64,000 nt of DNA from Arthrobacter_H sp030452125 (GCA_052379645.1 JBQSYU010000008.1); one strand, 5' to 3'. Shown: positions 25,464 through 34,687, counted from the stretch's first letter. The notes: a model not told the origin generated them from the sequence alone. A program made the numbers and translations.

Positions 25464-26546
25464 ATGTTCGAGTCCATCCAGGGCCTGCTCGACGAGCACG
25501 CCGAACTGCAGGCCAGGCTCAGCGACCCCGCCGTCTACCAGGACCAGGCGGTGGCCCGGAAGCTCGGACGCCGCAGTGCCCAGCTCAACGGGATCGTCGA
25601 GGCGCATAAGCGCTACGTCCAGATCACCGAGGACCTGGAAGCGGCCCGGGAGATGGCCGAGGAGGACGCAGAGTTCGCCGAAGAGGTCGCCAGCCTGGAG
25701 GCCGAACTGCCGGCCGCGGAGGAGAAGCTGCGCCGTCTGCTGATCCCGCGGGACCCCAACGACTCCCGTGATGTGATCCTGGAGGTCAAGGGTGGTGAAG
25801 GCGGCGACGAGGCGGCACTGTTCGCCGCGGACCTGCTGCGCATGTACACCCGCTATGCGGAGCACCGGGGGTGGAAGACCGAACTGATCTCCTCCAACGA
25901 ATCGGATCTCGGTGGCTATAAGGACGCCCAGATGGCCATCAAGGGAAAGTCCAACGATCCTGCTGAAGGCGTCTACGCCCACCTGAAGTTCGAGGGCGGG
26001 GTGCACCGCGTGCAACGGGTGCCGGTCACCGAATCCCAGGGGCGGATCCACACCTCGGCCGCGGGCGTGCTGGTGCTGCCCGAGGTCGACGAGCCGGAGG
26101 AGGTGGATCTGCACCCCAACGACCTGAAGGTCGACGTGTACCGGTCCTCGGGCCCCGGCGGCCAGAGCGTGAACACCACCGACTCGGCAGTGCGCCTGAC
26201 GCACCTGCCCACCGGGATCGTGGTGGCCATGCAGAACGAGAAGTCCCAGATCCAGAACCGTGAAGCGGCCATGCGCGTGCTGCGGTCCAGGCTGCTGGCC
26301 CATCAGCAGGAGCAGATCGACGCGGAGAACTCCGAGGTCCGCAAGTCCCAGGTGCGCACCATGGACCGGTCCGAGCGCATCCGCACCTACAACTACCCGG
26401 AAAACCGGATCGCCGACCACCGCACCGGATATAAGGCCTACAACCTGGACCACGTGATGAACGGGGAACTGGACCCGCTGATCAACTCCTGCATCGAAAT
26501 GGACGAACAGGACCGCCTGGACGCCATCGGCGACGACCAGAAGTAG
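25464..26546 (+). CDS. prfA: Peptide chain release factor 1
   Basis: Reads UAA and UAG stops and triggers peptide release. 360 residues; the GGQ loop is SGPGGQSVNTTDSAVRL (about 230), and the codon-reading region includes RVPVTESQGRIHTSAAGV with the RF1-type PxT tripeptide PVT. A candidate -10 TAGACT at 25405-25410 suggests a separate promoter. prmC, which methylates this GGQ glutamine, follows after seven bases. rpmE, usual between rho and prfA in mycobacteria, is absent. Confidence 0.96.
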   Translation: MFESIQGLLDEHAELQARLSDPAVYQDQAVARKLGRRSAQLNGIVEAHKRYVQITEDLEAAREMAEEDAEFAEEVASLEAELPAAEEKLRRLLIPRDPNDSRDVILEVKGGEGGDEAALFAADLLRMYTRYAEHRGWKTELISSNESDLGGYKDAQMAIKGKSNDPAEGVYAHLKFEGGVHRVQRVPVTESQGRIHTSAAGVLVLPEVDEPEEVDLHPNDLKVDVYRSSGPGGQSVNTTDSAVRLTHLPTGIVVAMQNEKSQIQNREAAMRVLRSRLLAHQQEQIDAENSEVRKSQVRTMDRSERIRTYNYPENRIADHRTGYKAYNLDHVMNGELDPLINSCIEMDEQDRLDAIGDDQK

Positions 26547-26553
26547 GCCCGCG

Positions 26554-27459
26554 GTGGAACTGGAGCAGGCACTGCGCACGGCGGTGGGAGAACTGCGCGA
26601 GGCCGGGGTCTCCTCCCCGCGCGCCGACGCGGAACTGCTGGCCGCGCATCTGCTGTCCGTCTCCCGGGGCCGCGTCCTGGCCCTGGCCCTGGCGGGGGCC
26701 CCGGCCCCCGAGGGATTCCAGGAGCTGGTGGCCCGCAGGGCCCAACGGATCCCGCTGCAGCATCTGACCGGGGTGGCCTATTTCCGTCATCTGGAGCTGG
26801 CCGTCGGACCCGGGGTGTTCATCCCGCGTCCGGAAACGGAACTGCTGGCCCAACTGGCGATCGACCGGGCCCGGGAGGTCCTGGCCGGGCAGGGCGGCGT
26901 ACGGGTCGTGGATCTGGGGACCGGTTCCGGGGCCATCGCCGCCGCGGTGGCCAGCGAGGTTCCCGGCGCGGAGGTCTTCGCGGTCGAAATCAGCGAGCAG
27001 GCCTACCCGTGGGCGCTGCGCAACACCGCCCCCCACGGCGTCACGTTGGTCGCCGAGGACCTGCGCACCGCTTTGGCCCGGCACCACGGGACCTTCGACC
27101 TGGTGGTGTCCAATCCCCCCTACATCCCTCCCGGCGCCATCCCGCGGGACCCTGAAGTCCGCGACCACGATCCGGAGCTGGCGCTCTACGGGGGAGGGCC
27201 CGACGGACTGGATCTGCCGCGCGCGGTCATCGCCGCCGGGGTCCGCCTGCTGGCCCCCGGAGGCTATCTGGCCCTGGAACACGCGGAGGTCCAGGCCGGA
27301 CCGATGCAAGGACTCTTCGCCGAAAGTGGTCGGTGGCAGGGGATCCACGGCCACCGCGACCTCAACGACGCCGACCGGGTGACCGCCGCCTACCTGGCCG
27401 AAACCGCCGTCCCCGCCGGATCGACATGGAAGAATGGACCCCGTGACCGAACGCTTTGA
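26554..27459 (+). CDS. prmC: Release factor glutamine methyltransferase PrmC
   Basis: N5-methylates the GGQ glutamine of release factors using S-adenosylmethionine. 301 residues; N-terminal helical domain, SAM motif VVDLGTGSGAIAAAVA, and the catalytic NPPY in VVSNPPYIPPG (about 186). GTG start. Its 3' end overlaps the start of tsaC by 26 bases, so the two are probably co-translated. Confidence 0.95.
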   Translation: MELEQALRTAVGELREAGVSSPRADAELLAAHLLSVSRGRVLALALAGAPAPEGFQELVARRAQRIPLQHLTGVAYFRHLELAVGPGVFIPRPETELLAQLAIDRAREVLAGQGGVRVVDLGTGSGAIAAAVASEVPGAEVFAVEISEQAYPWALRNTAPHGVTLVAEDLRTALARHHGTFDLVVSNPPYIPPGAIPRDPEVRDHDPELALYGGGPDGLDLPRAVIAAGVRLLAPGGYLALEHAEVQAGPMQGLFAESGRWQGIHGHRDLNDADRVTAAYLAETAVPAGSTWKNGPRDRTL

Positions 27460-28276
27460 CTGCACCACCGAACCCACCCGCTCCGAGGCCATCGCCGCCG
27501 CCCAGGAGGCCATTACGGCCAAACAGTGCGTCGTGATGCCCACGGACACCGTCTACGGGATCGCCGCCGACGCCTTCTCCGCCCAGGCGGTGGCCACCCT
27601 GCTGGCCGCCAAGGGCCGGGGACGGAACATGCCGCCACCGGTGCTCATCGCCCGGGTGGGGACCATGGACGGGCTCGCTGCCGAGATCCCCGACGATGCC
27701 CGGCTGCTGGCGAATTTCTTCTGGCCCGGCGCCCTGACGTTGATCCTGCGCAGCCAGCCGAGCTTGTCCTGGGATCTGGGCGACACCCGGGGCACCGTGG
27801 CCTTGCGCATCCCCGATGACCGGATCGCCCGGGATCTGCTCAAGGAGACCGGCCCGTTGGCGGTTTCCAGCGCCAACCGTTCCGGCCAGCCGGCCGCGAC
27901 GACGGCGGCCGAAGCCGAGCAGATGCTGGCCGAATCGGTCGCCGTCTACCTCGACGGCGGGCCACGTCCCGAGCCGCTGGAGGACGCGGAGGCCTCTGCC
28001 CTGCCCTCGACCATCGTCGACTGCACCGGCGAGGTCCTGCGCGTGGTGCGCCAGGGCGCCCTGGGCCTGGAGGAACTACGCGAACGCGTCCCGTCGCTGC
28101 TCGGTATCGACGAGGCCATGCCCGACGCGGCCAACCCTCAAGCCGAACCCGAAGGTTCTGGTGTAGAACTGAAGGACGACGACGACGCCGAGGCCTCCGG
28201 GACGCCGGAATCGGCCCCGGCCGACCCTGGTGTTTCCGACGTCCAGGCCGACGGCCCGCCGCCGACCACCAGCTAG
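27434..28276 (+). CDS. L-threonylcarbamoyladenylate synthase (TsaC/Sua5 family)
   Basis: Makes threonylcarbamoyl-AMP from threonine, bicarbonate and ATP for the t6A modification of ANN-decoding tRNAs. YrdC-type fold, core about residues 15-205: VVMPTDTVYGIAADA, FFWPGALTLIL, and LAVSSANRSGQPAATT. The last 70 residues are an acidic, Pro/Ala-rich tail (VELKDDDDAEASGTPES) with no recognised domain, and the Sua5 C-terminal domain is absent. It overlaps prmC at its start. Confidence 0.93.
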   Translation: MDPVTERFDCTTEPTRSEAIAAAQEAITAKQCVVMPTDTVYGIAADAFSAQAVATLLAAKGRGRNMPPPVLIARVGTMDGLAAEIPDDARLLANFFWPGALTLILRSQPSLSWDLGDTRGTVALRIPDDRIARDLLKETGPLAVSSANRSGQPAATTAAEAEQMLAESVAVYLDGGPRPEPLEDAEASALPSTIVDCTGEVLRVVRQGALGLEELRERVPSLLGIDEAMPDAANPQAEPEGSGVELKDDDDAEASGTPESAPADPGVSDVQADGPPPTTS

Positions 28277-28314
28277 GACCGCGGAACCAACCGCATGCAG
28301 GACCCAAGATCCAA

Positions 28315-28335
28315 GGTGCCACCCACCGTGGCACC
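28315..28335 (+). other. Perfect eight-pair hairpin between tsaC and the dehydratase gene
   Basis: GGTGCCAC (28315-28322) pairs exactly with GTGGCACC (28328-28335) around a five-base loop. It could be a weak terminator or a processing site. No T-tract follows. Confidence 0.4.
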
Positions 28336-28388
28336 TGCCGGGAGACCGGACCATTGACGAGGAGCACAGACCTGAGCGTCGCGAACAT

Positions 28389-30209
28389 ATGAGCACCAGG
28401 CAAAGCCCCGATCTACCCAAGACCGCCAGCAGCGACCGGATCCTCTGGCTCGGTTCACAATTCCTGCTGGATGCCGTGGCCTGGGTCATCGCGATCATCA
28501 TCGCCATGATCCTGCGCTACGAAATGACCTTCGACCCGGCCAAGATCGACGGCGTCGCCATCATCGCGGCGGTGGCCATCGTCAGCCAGCTGGTGGTCGG
28601 GACCGCCCTGTCGCTCTATCGGGGACGGTACAGCTTCGGGTCCTTCCACGAAGCCAAACTGCTGGTCATCGTCACCGTCACGGTCTCGGTGATCCTGACC
28701 ATCGTGCTGCTCTTCGCGGGCATCCCGATGCAGATCGCCCGCGGCATCGGCCTGATTGCCTTCCCCTTCGCCTGCATCTTCATGGCGGCGATCCGCTACG
28801 TCAAACGCATGCATGTCGAGAGCAAGACCAAACCCGGGGACCACGCCGAACGCACACTGATCTACGGGGCCGGCTTCGTCGGCACCTCCATCGTGACCCG
28901 GATGAGCAACGACCGGCTCTCGCCCTGGCAACCGGTGGGACTGATCGACGACGACCCGTCCAAGAAGCATCTGCGCATCTCCTCCGTGCCGGTGCTGGGC
29001 CGCCGGGAAGACATCCCCGACGTGGTCCGCCGCACCCGGGCCACCGTGATCCTGCTGGCCATGGCGAACATGGATGCCGTGGCGATCCGGGAGATCAGCG
29101 ATCTGGGGCACTCACTGGGGCTGAAGGTCCTGGTCGTCCCGCCGCTGCGCGACATGCTCACCGGAGGCCATGAATTCTCCTTCCGCGAAGTCGACATCGA
29201 GGATCTGATCGGTCGCCACCCGGTGGATATCCACGTCGACGAGATCGCCGGGTACGTCACGGGCAAACGCGTGCTGGTCACCGGGGCCGGCGGTTCCATC
29301 GGCTCCGAACTGTGCCGACAGATCAGCATGTACCAACCGGCCGAACTGATCATGCTCGACCGTGATGAAACCGGGTTGCAGACCACCCAGATCTCCTTGA
29401 CCGGCCGGGGCCTGCTCAACGGGCAGGATACGGTGCTGGCCGATATCCGCGACGCCGAGACCCTGACCGGGATCTTCGTGGACCGCAAGCCGGAGGTCGT
29501 CTTCCACACCGCCGCACTCAAACACGTCTCGTTGTTGGAGCAGTATCCGGAGGAAGCCTGGAAGACCAACGTGCTGGGCAGCCTGAACGTGCTCAACGCG
29601 GCCCGGGGGGCCAACGTGGACACCTACGTGAACATCTCCACCGACAAGGCGGCCAACCCCACCACCGCGCTGGGGCACTCCAAACGGGTCGCCGAGAAGC
29701 TCACCGCCTGGATGGGCGAGCAGACCGGCTGCAAATACGTCTCGGTCAGGTTCGGCAACGTGCTGGGCAGTCGTGGTTCGGTGCTGCCGCTGTTCACCGA
29801 TCAGATCCTCAAGGGGGGCCCGGTCACCGTCACCGACCCGGAGGCCACCCGGTTCTTCATGACCATCCCCGAAGCCTGCCAACTGGTCATCCAGGCCGGG
29901 GCGATCGGCCGGGGCGGGGAAGTGATGATCCTGGACATGGGCAAGGCGGTACGCATCCTTGACGTCGCCGAGCACATGATCCAGCTCAGCGGCAAGGACG
30001 TGGAAATCGAAATCACCGGACTGCGCCCGGGGGAGAAGCTGCACGAGGACCTCATCGGGGAAGGCGAAGGCGATGAACGCCCGCTGCACCCGAAGATCTC
30101 CCATGCCCATATCGACGTCCTGGATCCCGCCGTCATGGACCTGGGGGAGTGGAAGCACCGCCAGGGCCTCACCGATGGTCCCGGCCACGACGCCCAGGAC
30201 GCCGTGTAG
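28389..30209 (+). CDS. Membrane-bound UDP-sugar 4,6-dehydratase (CapD/WbpM family)
   Basis: A 606-residue nucleoside-diphosphate sugar dehydratase/epimerase. About four N-terminal membrane segments (residues about 15-135), a Rossmann CoA-binding-like domain (TLIYGAGFVGTSIVTR), then a short-chain dehydrogenase domain with VLVTGAGGSIGSELCRQI (about 296) and the STDKAANPTTALGHSKR catalytic region (about 416). WbpM-type enzymes act on UDP-GlcNAc in the first step to diamino- or deoxy-sugars of surface glycans. GTG of the following WecA-like gene overlaps its stop, linking modified-sugar synthesis to lipid loading. Start ATG chosen at 28389; the longer frame overlaps tsaC. Confidence 0.9.
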   Translation: MSTRQSPDLPKTASSDRILWLGSQFLLDAVAWVIAIIIAMILRYEMTFDPAKIDGVAIIAAVAIVSQLVVGTALSLYRGRYSFGSFHEAKLLVIVTVTVSVILTIVLLFAGIPMQIARGIGLIAFPFACIFMAAIRYVKRMHVESKTKPGDHAERTLIYGAGFVGTSIVTRMSNDRLSPWQPVGLIDDDPSKKHLRISSVPVLGRREDIPDVVRRTRATVILLAMANMDAVAIREISDLGHSLGLKVLVVPPLRDMLTGGHEFSFREVDIEDLIGRHPVDIHVDEIAGYVTGKRVLVTGAGGSIGSELCRQISMYQPAELIMLDRDETGLQTTQISLTGRGLLNGQDTVLADIRDAETLTGIFVDRKPEVVFHTAALKHVSLLEQYPEEAWKTNVLGSLNVLNAARGANVDTYVNISTDKAANPTTALGHSKRVAEKLTAWMGEQTGCKYVSVRFGNVLGSRGSVLPLFTDQILKGGPVTVTDPEATRFFMTIPEACQLVIQAGAIGRGGEVMILDMGKAVRILDVAEHMIQLSGKDVEIEITGLRPGEKLHEDLIGEGEGDERPLHPKISHAHIDVLDPAVMDLGEWKHRQGLTDGPGHDAQDAV

Positions 30210-31216
30210 TGGCCGGAACCGCCATCGTGGCCATCGCCGTCGCATTCGTCGCCGGTGTCCTGCTGCCTTTCGCCCTCATCCCGCTGCTACAGCGCCTGGG
30301 GGTCATCGACGTGCCCAACGACCGCTCCTCGCACACCATCACCGCGGTGCGCGGATTGGGGTTGACCATCACCGTGGCCATCATGGCCGGCTTCGCGATC
30401 ATCTGGGCCACCGCGGACAACGCCTCGGGGGGCCTGCTTCCCGTGGTGGCCGGGGTCGCCCTGGCCGCGGCCGTCCTGGGCTGGGTCGAGGACTACCGCG
30501 GGGTTTCGGTGGGCTGGCGGTTCTCCCTGCAACTGATCATCGGTGCCGTCGGCACCACGGCGATGGTCATCCTCACCGGCAGCTCCTGGTGGTGGATCCT
30601 CGTCGGGGCGCTGGCCCTGGGCGCCTACATCAACGTCGCCAACTTCATGGACGGCATCAACGGGATCAGCGGCCTGCACGGGCTGGTGGTCGGTCTCTTC
30701 TTCGCCGGGGCCGGGGCGATCGATGACCAGGCCTGGCTCATCGCCCCCTCCCTGGTCGTCGCCGCCGCCTTCGCCTCCTTCCTGCCCTGGAACCTGGGGC
30801 GGGGGCACGTCTTCCTCGGGGACGTGGGCAGCTACCTGCTGGGCGGAACGCTGGCGGCACTGGGCGCCGCGGCCTTCCTGAACGGGATGGAAGCCGGCTA
30901 TCTGCTGGGCCCGGTGGCCATCTACCTGGCGGATACCGGTTACACCCTGCTGGCGCGGATCCGCGGCGGGGAACGGTGGTATGCCGCCCACCGCCAACAC
31001 GTCTACCAGCGTCTGACCGACGTCGGACTCAGCCACCCCGCCTCGGCGCTGATGGTGGCCGGGGCCACCGCGCTCTGTGCCGGCGGTGCCATGATGGCCG
31101 TGCAGTCGGTGGGTTGGGGACAGTACCTCTGGGGCATTTTCATCCTGGCGATCGTGCTGGCCTACCTCTCCAGTCCGGTCTGGATCGGGCGCTTGCGTCG
31201 CAGCGTCGCGGCCTAG
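30209..31216 (+). CDS. WecA/MraY-like undecaprenyl-phosphate sugar-1-phosphate transferase
   Basis: A 335-residue glycosyltransferase of the MraY/WecA (GT4) family with about 10 membrane segments. Key motifs: RSSHTITAVRGLG near the N-terminus, the metal/nucleophile loop NVANFMDGINGISGLHG (about 140-156), and FLGDVGSYLLGG. It transfers a sugar phosphate to undecaprenyl phosphate and starts a cell-wall glycopolymer. It occupies the position of rfe in M. tuberculosis (before the atp operon). GTG overlaps the previous stop (TAGTG). Confidence 0.92.
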   Translation: MAGTAIVAIAVAFVAGVLLPFALIPLLQRLGVIDVPNDRSSHTITAVRGLGLTITVAIMAGFAIIWATADNASGGLLPVVAGVALAAAVLGWVEDYRGVSVGWRFSLQLIIGAVGTTAMVILTGSSWWWILVGALALGAYINVANFMDGINGISGLHGLVVGLFFAGAGAIDDQAWLIAPSLVVAAAFASFLPWNLGRGHVFLGDVGSYLLGGTLAALGAAAFLNGMEAGYLLGPVAIYLADTGYTLLARIRGGERWYAAHRQHVYQRLTDVGLSHPASALMVAGATALCAGGAMMAVQSVGWGQYLWGIFILAIVLAYLSSPVWIGRLRRSVAA

Positions 31217-31226
31217 CGACCCCCGG

Positions 31227-31256
31227 TTCAGAATACTTTTCTATCTCGTGTAGAAT
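31227..31256 (+). promoter_or_regulatory. Candidate promoter of the atp operon
   Basis: TTCAGA (31227-31232), 18-base spacer, TAGAAT (31251-31256). It lies in an AT-richer island between the WecA-like gene and atpI, about 90 bases before the first ATP synthase gene. The -10 is good, the -35 weak. Confidence 0.45.
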
Positions 31257-31354
31257 CGGACGAGGTTTCCAGCGGAAACACAAAAAGTTGAACTGCTGCC
31301 CCACCCCTTCGCGACGGGTTTCGACCGGTCGGGGGGAGGAGCGACAAGGATGGG

Positions 31355-31843
31355 ATGTACATGCCACAGGCGACTGGCTCGGGCGGCGTCGGCGTCGTCA
31401 AGGAGTCGGGGGAGACCGCGTCTCCCTGGCTGGCGATCCTGCGTACCTGTTCGATCGTCACCGGTCTTGCCGCCGTCCTCCTGGCCCTCGTGGCCTGGGT
31501 GGTCGCCGGGCCGGCAGCGGCGGGCAGCGCACTGGGATCGGTCGTCGTGGTCATCATCTTCTTCGGCATCAGCCTGGCCATCGGACATCTGGTGGGTCGG
31601 CGTAATCCTTCCGCGGCCTTCGGGGCGTTCATGATCGGCTACGTGGTGAAGGTCCTCCTGCTTGGCGGGTTGGCCTTCGGCCTGGGCCTGCCGGCCTGGA
31701 CGGACGGGACCTGGCTTCTGGTCGGCGTCGTCTCCGCCGTGGTCATCTGGCAGGCAGTGGAGTTGCACGCCTTCTCCAAGCTGCGCCTGCAGTTGTACAA
31801 CGACCCGATTCCCGCCACGGACGCCGGAGCGGGTGGGGCCTGA
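31355..31843 (+). CDS. ATP synthase operon membrane protein (AtpI-like)
   Basis: A 162-residue protein with four membrane segments (IVTGLAAVLLALVAWVVAG, GSALGSVVVVIIFFGISLAIG, VKVLLLGGLAFGLGL, WLLVGVVSAVVIWQ) in the place of Rv1303/atpI. Proteins at this position help c-ring assembly or ion supply. ATG at 31355 or 31361 after CAAGGATGGG. Its stop overlaps the next start (TGATG). Confidence 0.8.
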   Translation: MYMPQATGSGGVGVVKESGETASPWLAILRTCSIVTGLAAVLLALVAWVVAGPAAAGSALGSVVVVIIFFGISLAIGHLVGRRNPSAAFGAFMIGYVVKVLLLGGLAFGLGLPAWTDGTWLLVGVVSAVVIWQAVELHAFSKLRLQLYNDPIPATDAGAGGA

Positions 31844-32085
31844 TGTCCCCACCGAACGGCGACCGCCCCCAGGGCGGAGGGATCTCACCCTTCCGGGAGA
31901 ACGTCAACTACATCGTTGGCGGGATCATCGCGTGGGGTTTGATAGGGTGGCTGTTGGACTTCTTGTTGCATGCCCGCTGGATCTGGTTGGTAGGTGCCCT
32001 TCTTGGAGCCGCCGCTGGATATTACCTGGCAGTCCTCCACAGAAAAGATCGTGCTTCCGGGCCGATTTCTGGTGCGGACGAGTAA
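31843..32085 (+). CDS. AtpZ/AtpI family protein
   Basis: An 80-residue protein with two membrane segments (IVGGIIAWGLIGWLLDFLL and WIWLVGALLGAAAGYYLAVL). These match the AtpZ/AtpI family, which acts with the F-ATPase in c-ring assembly or Mg uptake. It overlaps the previous gene by one base. The operon thus carries two different small accessory membrane proteins. Confidence 0.85.
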   Translation: MSPPNGDRPQGGGISPFRENVNYIVGGIIAWGLIGWLLDFLLHARWIWLVGALLGAAAGYYLAVLHRKDRASGPISGADE

Positions 32086-32170
32086 GAACCAAAAAACTTC
32101 ATCCGTTGGGAAACCTGAACGGCTTTCCAACGCTATTGCCCCATGACGGACACAGCAGAGAGGAACCGCG

Positions 32171-32977
32171 TTGATCGCGCTTGCGCTTCCGGCGGCCCCC
32201 GCAGAAGGTGGGTTCAAAGCCCCCGGCCTAGAGGACATGCACCTTCCCGAAATCATCCCGTGGGGAGCCGATTACGGCAGTGGCTTCGGCAAGCAGATGC
32301 TGCTGGTCATCCTCTCCGTCGTTCTCATTTCCTGGTTCTTCATGGCTACTTCTCGGCGCGGCAAGATCGTTCCGGGTAAATTCCAGTTCCTCGGTGAGGT
32401 CTCGTACAACTTCGTCCGTAACTCGGTCGGCAAGGACATCATCGGCGAAAAGGACTTCAAGCCCTACGTCCCGCTGCTGATGAGCCTGTTCTTCTTCATC
32501 TTGGTGAACAACCTCTTCGGTGTCGTGCCGATCTTCCAACTGCCCACCACATCGCATGTGGGCACCGCCTATGCACTGGCCGGCATCGTCTATGTGTACT
32601 GGATCTTCCTCGGCTTCAAGAAACACGGGATTGCCTACCTGAAGCTGTCCGTGGTCCCTTCGGGAGTCCCCAAGGCGATCCTGCCGTTGATCATCGTCAT
32701 CGAGATCATCTCTAACTTCTTCGTCCGCCCGCTGACGCACAGTCTGCGTTTGTTTGCCACCATGCTTTCCGGTCACCTGATCGTGATGCTTGCCGCTGCC
32801 GGTACGTCCTTCATGCTCGTGGAGGGCGGTGCCTTCCTCAAGGGTCTGGGCGTGCTGACCTTTGCTGGCGGCGTGGCCATGGGCCTCTTCGAAGTCCTCA
32901 TCATGGCCCTCCAGGCCTACGTCTTCGTCCTGCTGACAGCCATCTACATTCAAGGCGCGTTGGTCGAAGAACACTAA
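32171..32977 (+). CDS. atpB: ATP synthase subunit a
   Basis: Membrane stator subunit holding the proton half-channels; 268 residues. The essential arginine is in NFFVRPLTHSLRLFATMLSGH, followed by LQAYVFVLLTAIYIQGAL at the end. TTG start at 32171 after AGAGAGGAACCGCG; no ATG fits. Preceded by an imperfect hairpin (about 32106-32132). Confidence 0.95.
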   Translation: MIALALPAAPAEGGFKAPGLEDMHLPEIIPWGADYGSGFGKQMLLVILSVVLISWFFMATSRRGKIVPGKFQFLGEVSYNFVRNSVGKDIIGEKDFKPYVPLLMSLFFFILVNNLFGVVPIFQLPTTSHVGTAYALAGIVYVYWIFLGFKKHGIAYLKLSVVPSGVPKAILPLIIVIEIISNFFVRPLTHSLRLFATMLSGHLIVMLAAAGTSFMLVEGGAFLKGLGVLTFAGGVAMGLFEVLIMALQAYVFVLLTAIYIQGALVEEH

Positions 32978-33046
32978 GAACCATTCCCTCTCGGGGGAAC
33001 ATCCTGTATCCAACACCCTGCCAACCGGCATTCTGAAAGGAACCAA

Positions 33047-33265
33047 ATGGACATCTACGGCAGCCTCAACGCCATCGGCTACGGCCTCTCCGCAATCGGC
33101 GGTGCCATCGGCGTGGGCCTCGTCTTCGCCGCGTACATCAATGGCGTCGCACGTCAGCCCGAGGCACAGCGCGTGCTGCAGCCGATCGCCTTCCTCGGCC
33201 TGGCGCTGACGGAAGCCCTGGCCATCCTGGGCCTCGTCTTCGCCTTCATCTGGGGCCGCGTCTAA
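33047..33265 (+). CDS. atpE: ATP synthase subunit c
   Basis: The 72-residue rotor ring subunit. Two helices joined by the polar loop ARQPEAQ. The ion-binding carboxylate is Glu56 in GLALTEALAILGLV. No sodium-type glutamine/serine ligand set is apparent, so protons are the likely coupling ion. Ribosome site AAAGGAACCAA is close to consensus, as expected for the most abundant subunit. A hairpin directly follows the stop. Confidence 0.96.
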   Translation: MDIYGSLNAIGYGLSAIGGAIGVGLVFAAYINGVARQPEAQRVLQPIAFLGLALTEALAILGLVFAFIWGRV

Positions 33266-33266
33266 A

Positions 33267-33292
33267 CTTCGGCTCCGTATTCGGAACCGAAG
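33267..33292 (+). other. Hairpin directly after atpE
   Basis: CTTCGGCTCCG (33267-33277) pairs with CGGAACCGAAG (33282-33292), with one mismatch and loop TATT, starting two bases after the atpE stop. It may protect the 3' end of atpE mRNA or set the ratio of atpE to downstream genes. Confidence 0.6.
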
Positions 33293-33320
33293 GTTAGAGT
33301 CTAAGAAAGACGGGTGAAAC

Positions 33321-33872
33321 ATGATCTACGCAGCACTTAGCGCGGCTGAGGGGAAAGTCAACCCCCTCTTCCCCAATGTGTGGGAAATCGCACTGACGCT
33401 GGTGACGTTCCTCGTTCTGCTGTACATCGTCAACAAGTTTGCCGTTCCGGCATTCGAGAAGACGTACAAGGAACGCTCAACAGCCATCGAGGGCGGGATT
33501 GCTAAGGCAGAAGCCGCACAGGCAGAAGCCAACGCAGCCCTCGAAGAGTACCGGCAGCAGCTGCTGGACGCCCGCACGGAAGCCAATCGCATTCGCGAGG
33601 AGGCCCGTGCTGAGGGGTCCAAGATCCTGGCCGACCTGAAGGAGAAGGCGGCGGCCGAGTCCGCACGCATCACCGATCAGGCACAGGTCCAGATCGAAGC
33701 TGAACGCCAGGCAGCCGTCGTCTCCCTCCGCGGAGAAGTCGGAACGCTGGCAACCCAGCTGGCCAGCCGCATCGTGGGCGAGTCCCTCGACGACGATGCA
33801 CGCTCGGCCCGCGTGGTTGACCGCTTCCTGAGCGACCTCGAAAACGAGCAAAGCGCAGGTGCATCGAACTAA
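33321..33872 (+). CDS. atpF: ATP synthase subunit b
   Basis: Peripheral stalk subunit, 183 residues. One N-terminal membrane helix (EIALTLVTFLVLLYIVNKFA), then a long charged coiled coil rich in Ala, Glu and Arg (about 45-165). It overlaps atpH by one base. Not fused to delta, unlike the second b protein of mycobacteria. Confidence 0.94.
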   Translation: MIYAALSAAEGKVNPLFPNVWEIALTLVTFLVLLYIVNKFAVPAFEKTYKERSTAIEGGIAKAEAAQAEANAALEEYRQQLLDARTEANRIREEARAEGSKILADLKEKAAAESARITDQAQVQIEAERQAAVVSLRGEVGTLATQLASRIVGESLDDDARSARVVDRFLSDLENEQSAGASN

Positions 33873-34687
33873 TGGCAGGTGTATCGAGCCAGTCCCTGGC
33901 AGCGGCCCAGTCCGACCTTGAGGCGAAACTGCCCACGGTCGGGCTGCCGCTCGCCGAGGACCTCTTCGGCGTGTTGAGCATTATGGATTCCAATGCCGGC
34001 TTGCGCCGTGCCTTGACCGATCCGGCGCGCAGCACCGAGGAAAAGACCGCACTGACGTCCCGGCTACTGCGGGGCAAGGTCTCCGCGGAGGCCGAATCCA
34101 TCGTGGCCGGCCTCGCCGGTTCCCGGTGGGGCTCGGCACGTGACATCGGAGATGCACTCGAAACGCTGGCCGCCACGGCGGCCATTAGCGTGGCTGAGCG
34201 CCAAGCAGAGGGACCAGCCGGTCTCGAAGCCTTGGAGGAAGACCTTTTCGGCTTCATCAGGGTTGTGGGGTCCAGTCATGATCTGCAGCGTGCGCTCGAT
34301 GACCCGCAGGCCTCGGACGATGCCAAGCGCAAACTTGCGCTAAAGGTGTCCCCGCAGGCCGGCGAGGTCGCACGAGTCCTGATCGCCCAGGCAGTCCAGT
34401 CCCCCCGGGGCCTGAAGCCGGCGGCACTCGTGGAGAAGTTCGTGGAGTTGGTGGCCAAGCGCCAGCAGCGGTGGATTGCGCAAGTCAGCGCCACCCGTCC
34501 GTTGACTGACGAACAGTTCAACCGACTGCAGGCAGGGCTCAATAAGCTCTACGGACGCGATCTGAAGATCAACGCCGCAGTGGATCCATCACTAGTTGGA
34601 GGTATCCGGGTAGTCGTCGGTGACGAGGTTGTTGACGCAACCGCAGCCACCCGGCTCGCGGAACTCCGTCGTCGGTTGGCCGGCTAG
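33872..34687 (+). CDS. atpH: ATP synthase subunit delta
   Basis: Links the peripheral stalk to the alpha/beta head. 271 residues, the long actinobacterial form. The usual C-terminal delta signature is ATRPLTDEQFNRLQAGLNKLYGRD followed by VDPSLVGGIRVVVGDEVVD. Starts in the last base of atpF (TAATG). Confidence 0.93.
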   Translation: MAGVSSQSLAAAQSDLEAKLPTVGLPLAEDLFGVLSIMDSNAGLRRALTDPARSTEEKTALTSRLLRGKVSAEAESIVAGLAGSRWGSARDIGDALETLAATAAISVAERQAEGPAGLEALEEDLFGFIRVVGSSHDLQRALDDPQASDDAKRKLALKVSPQAGEVARVLIAQAVQSPRGLKPAALVEKFVELVAKRQQRWIAQVSATRPLTDEQFNRLQAGLNKLYGRDLKINAAVDPSLVGGIRVVVGDEVVDATAATRLAELRRRLAG

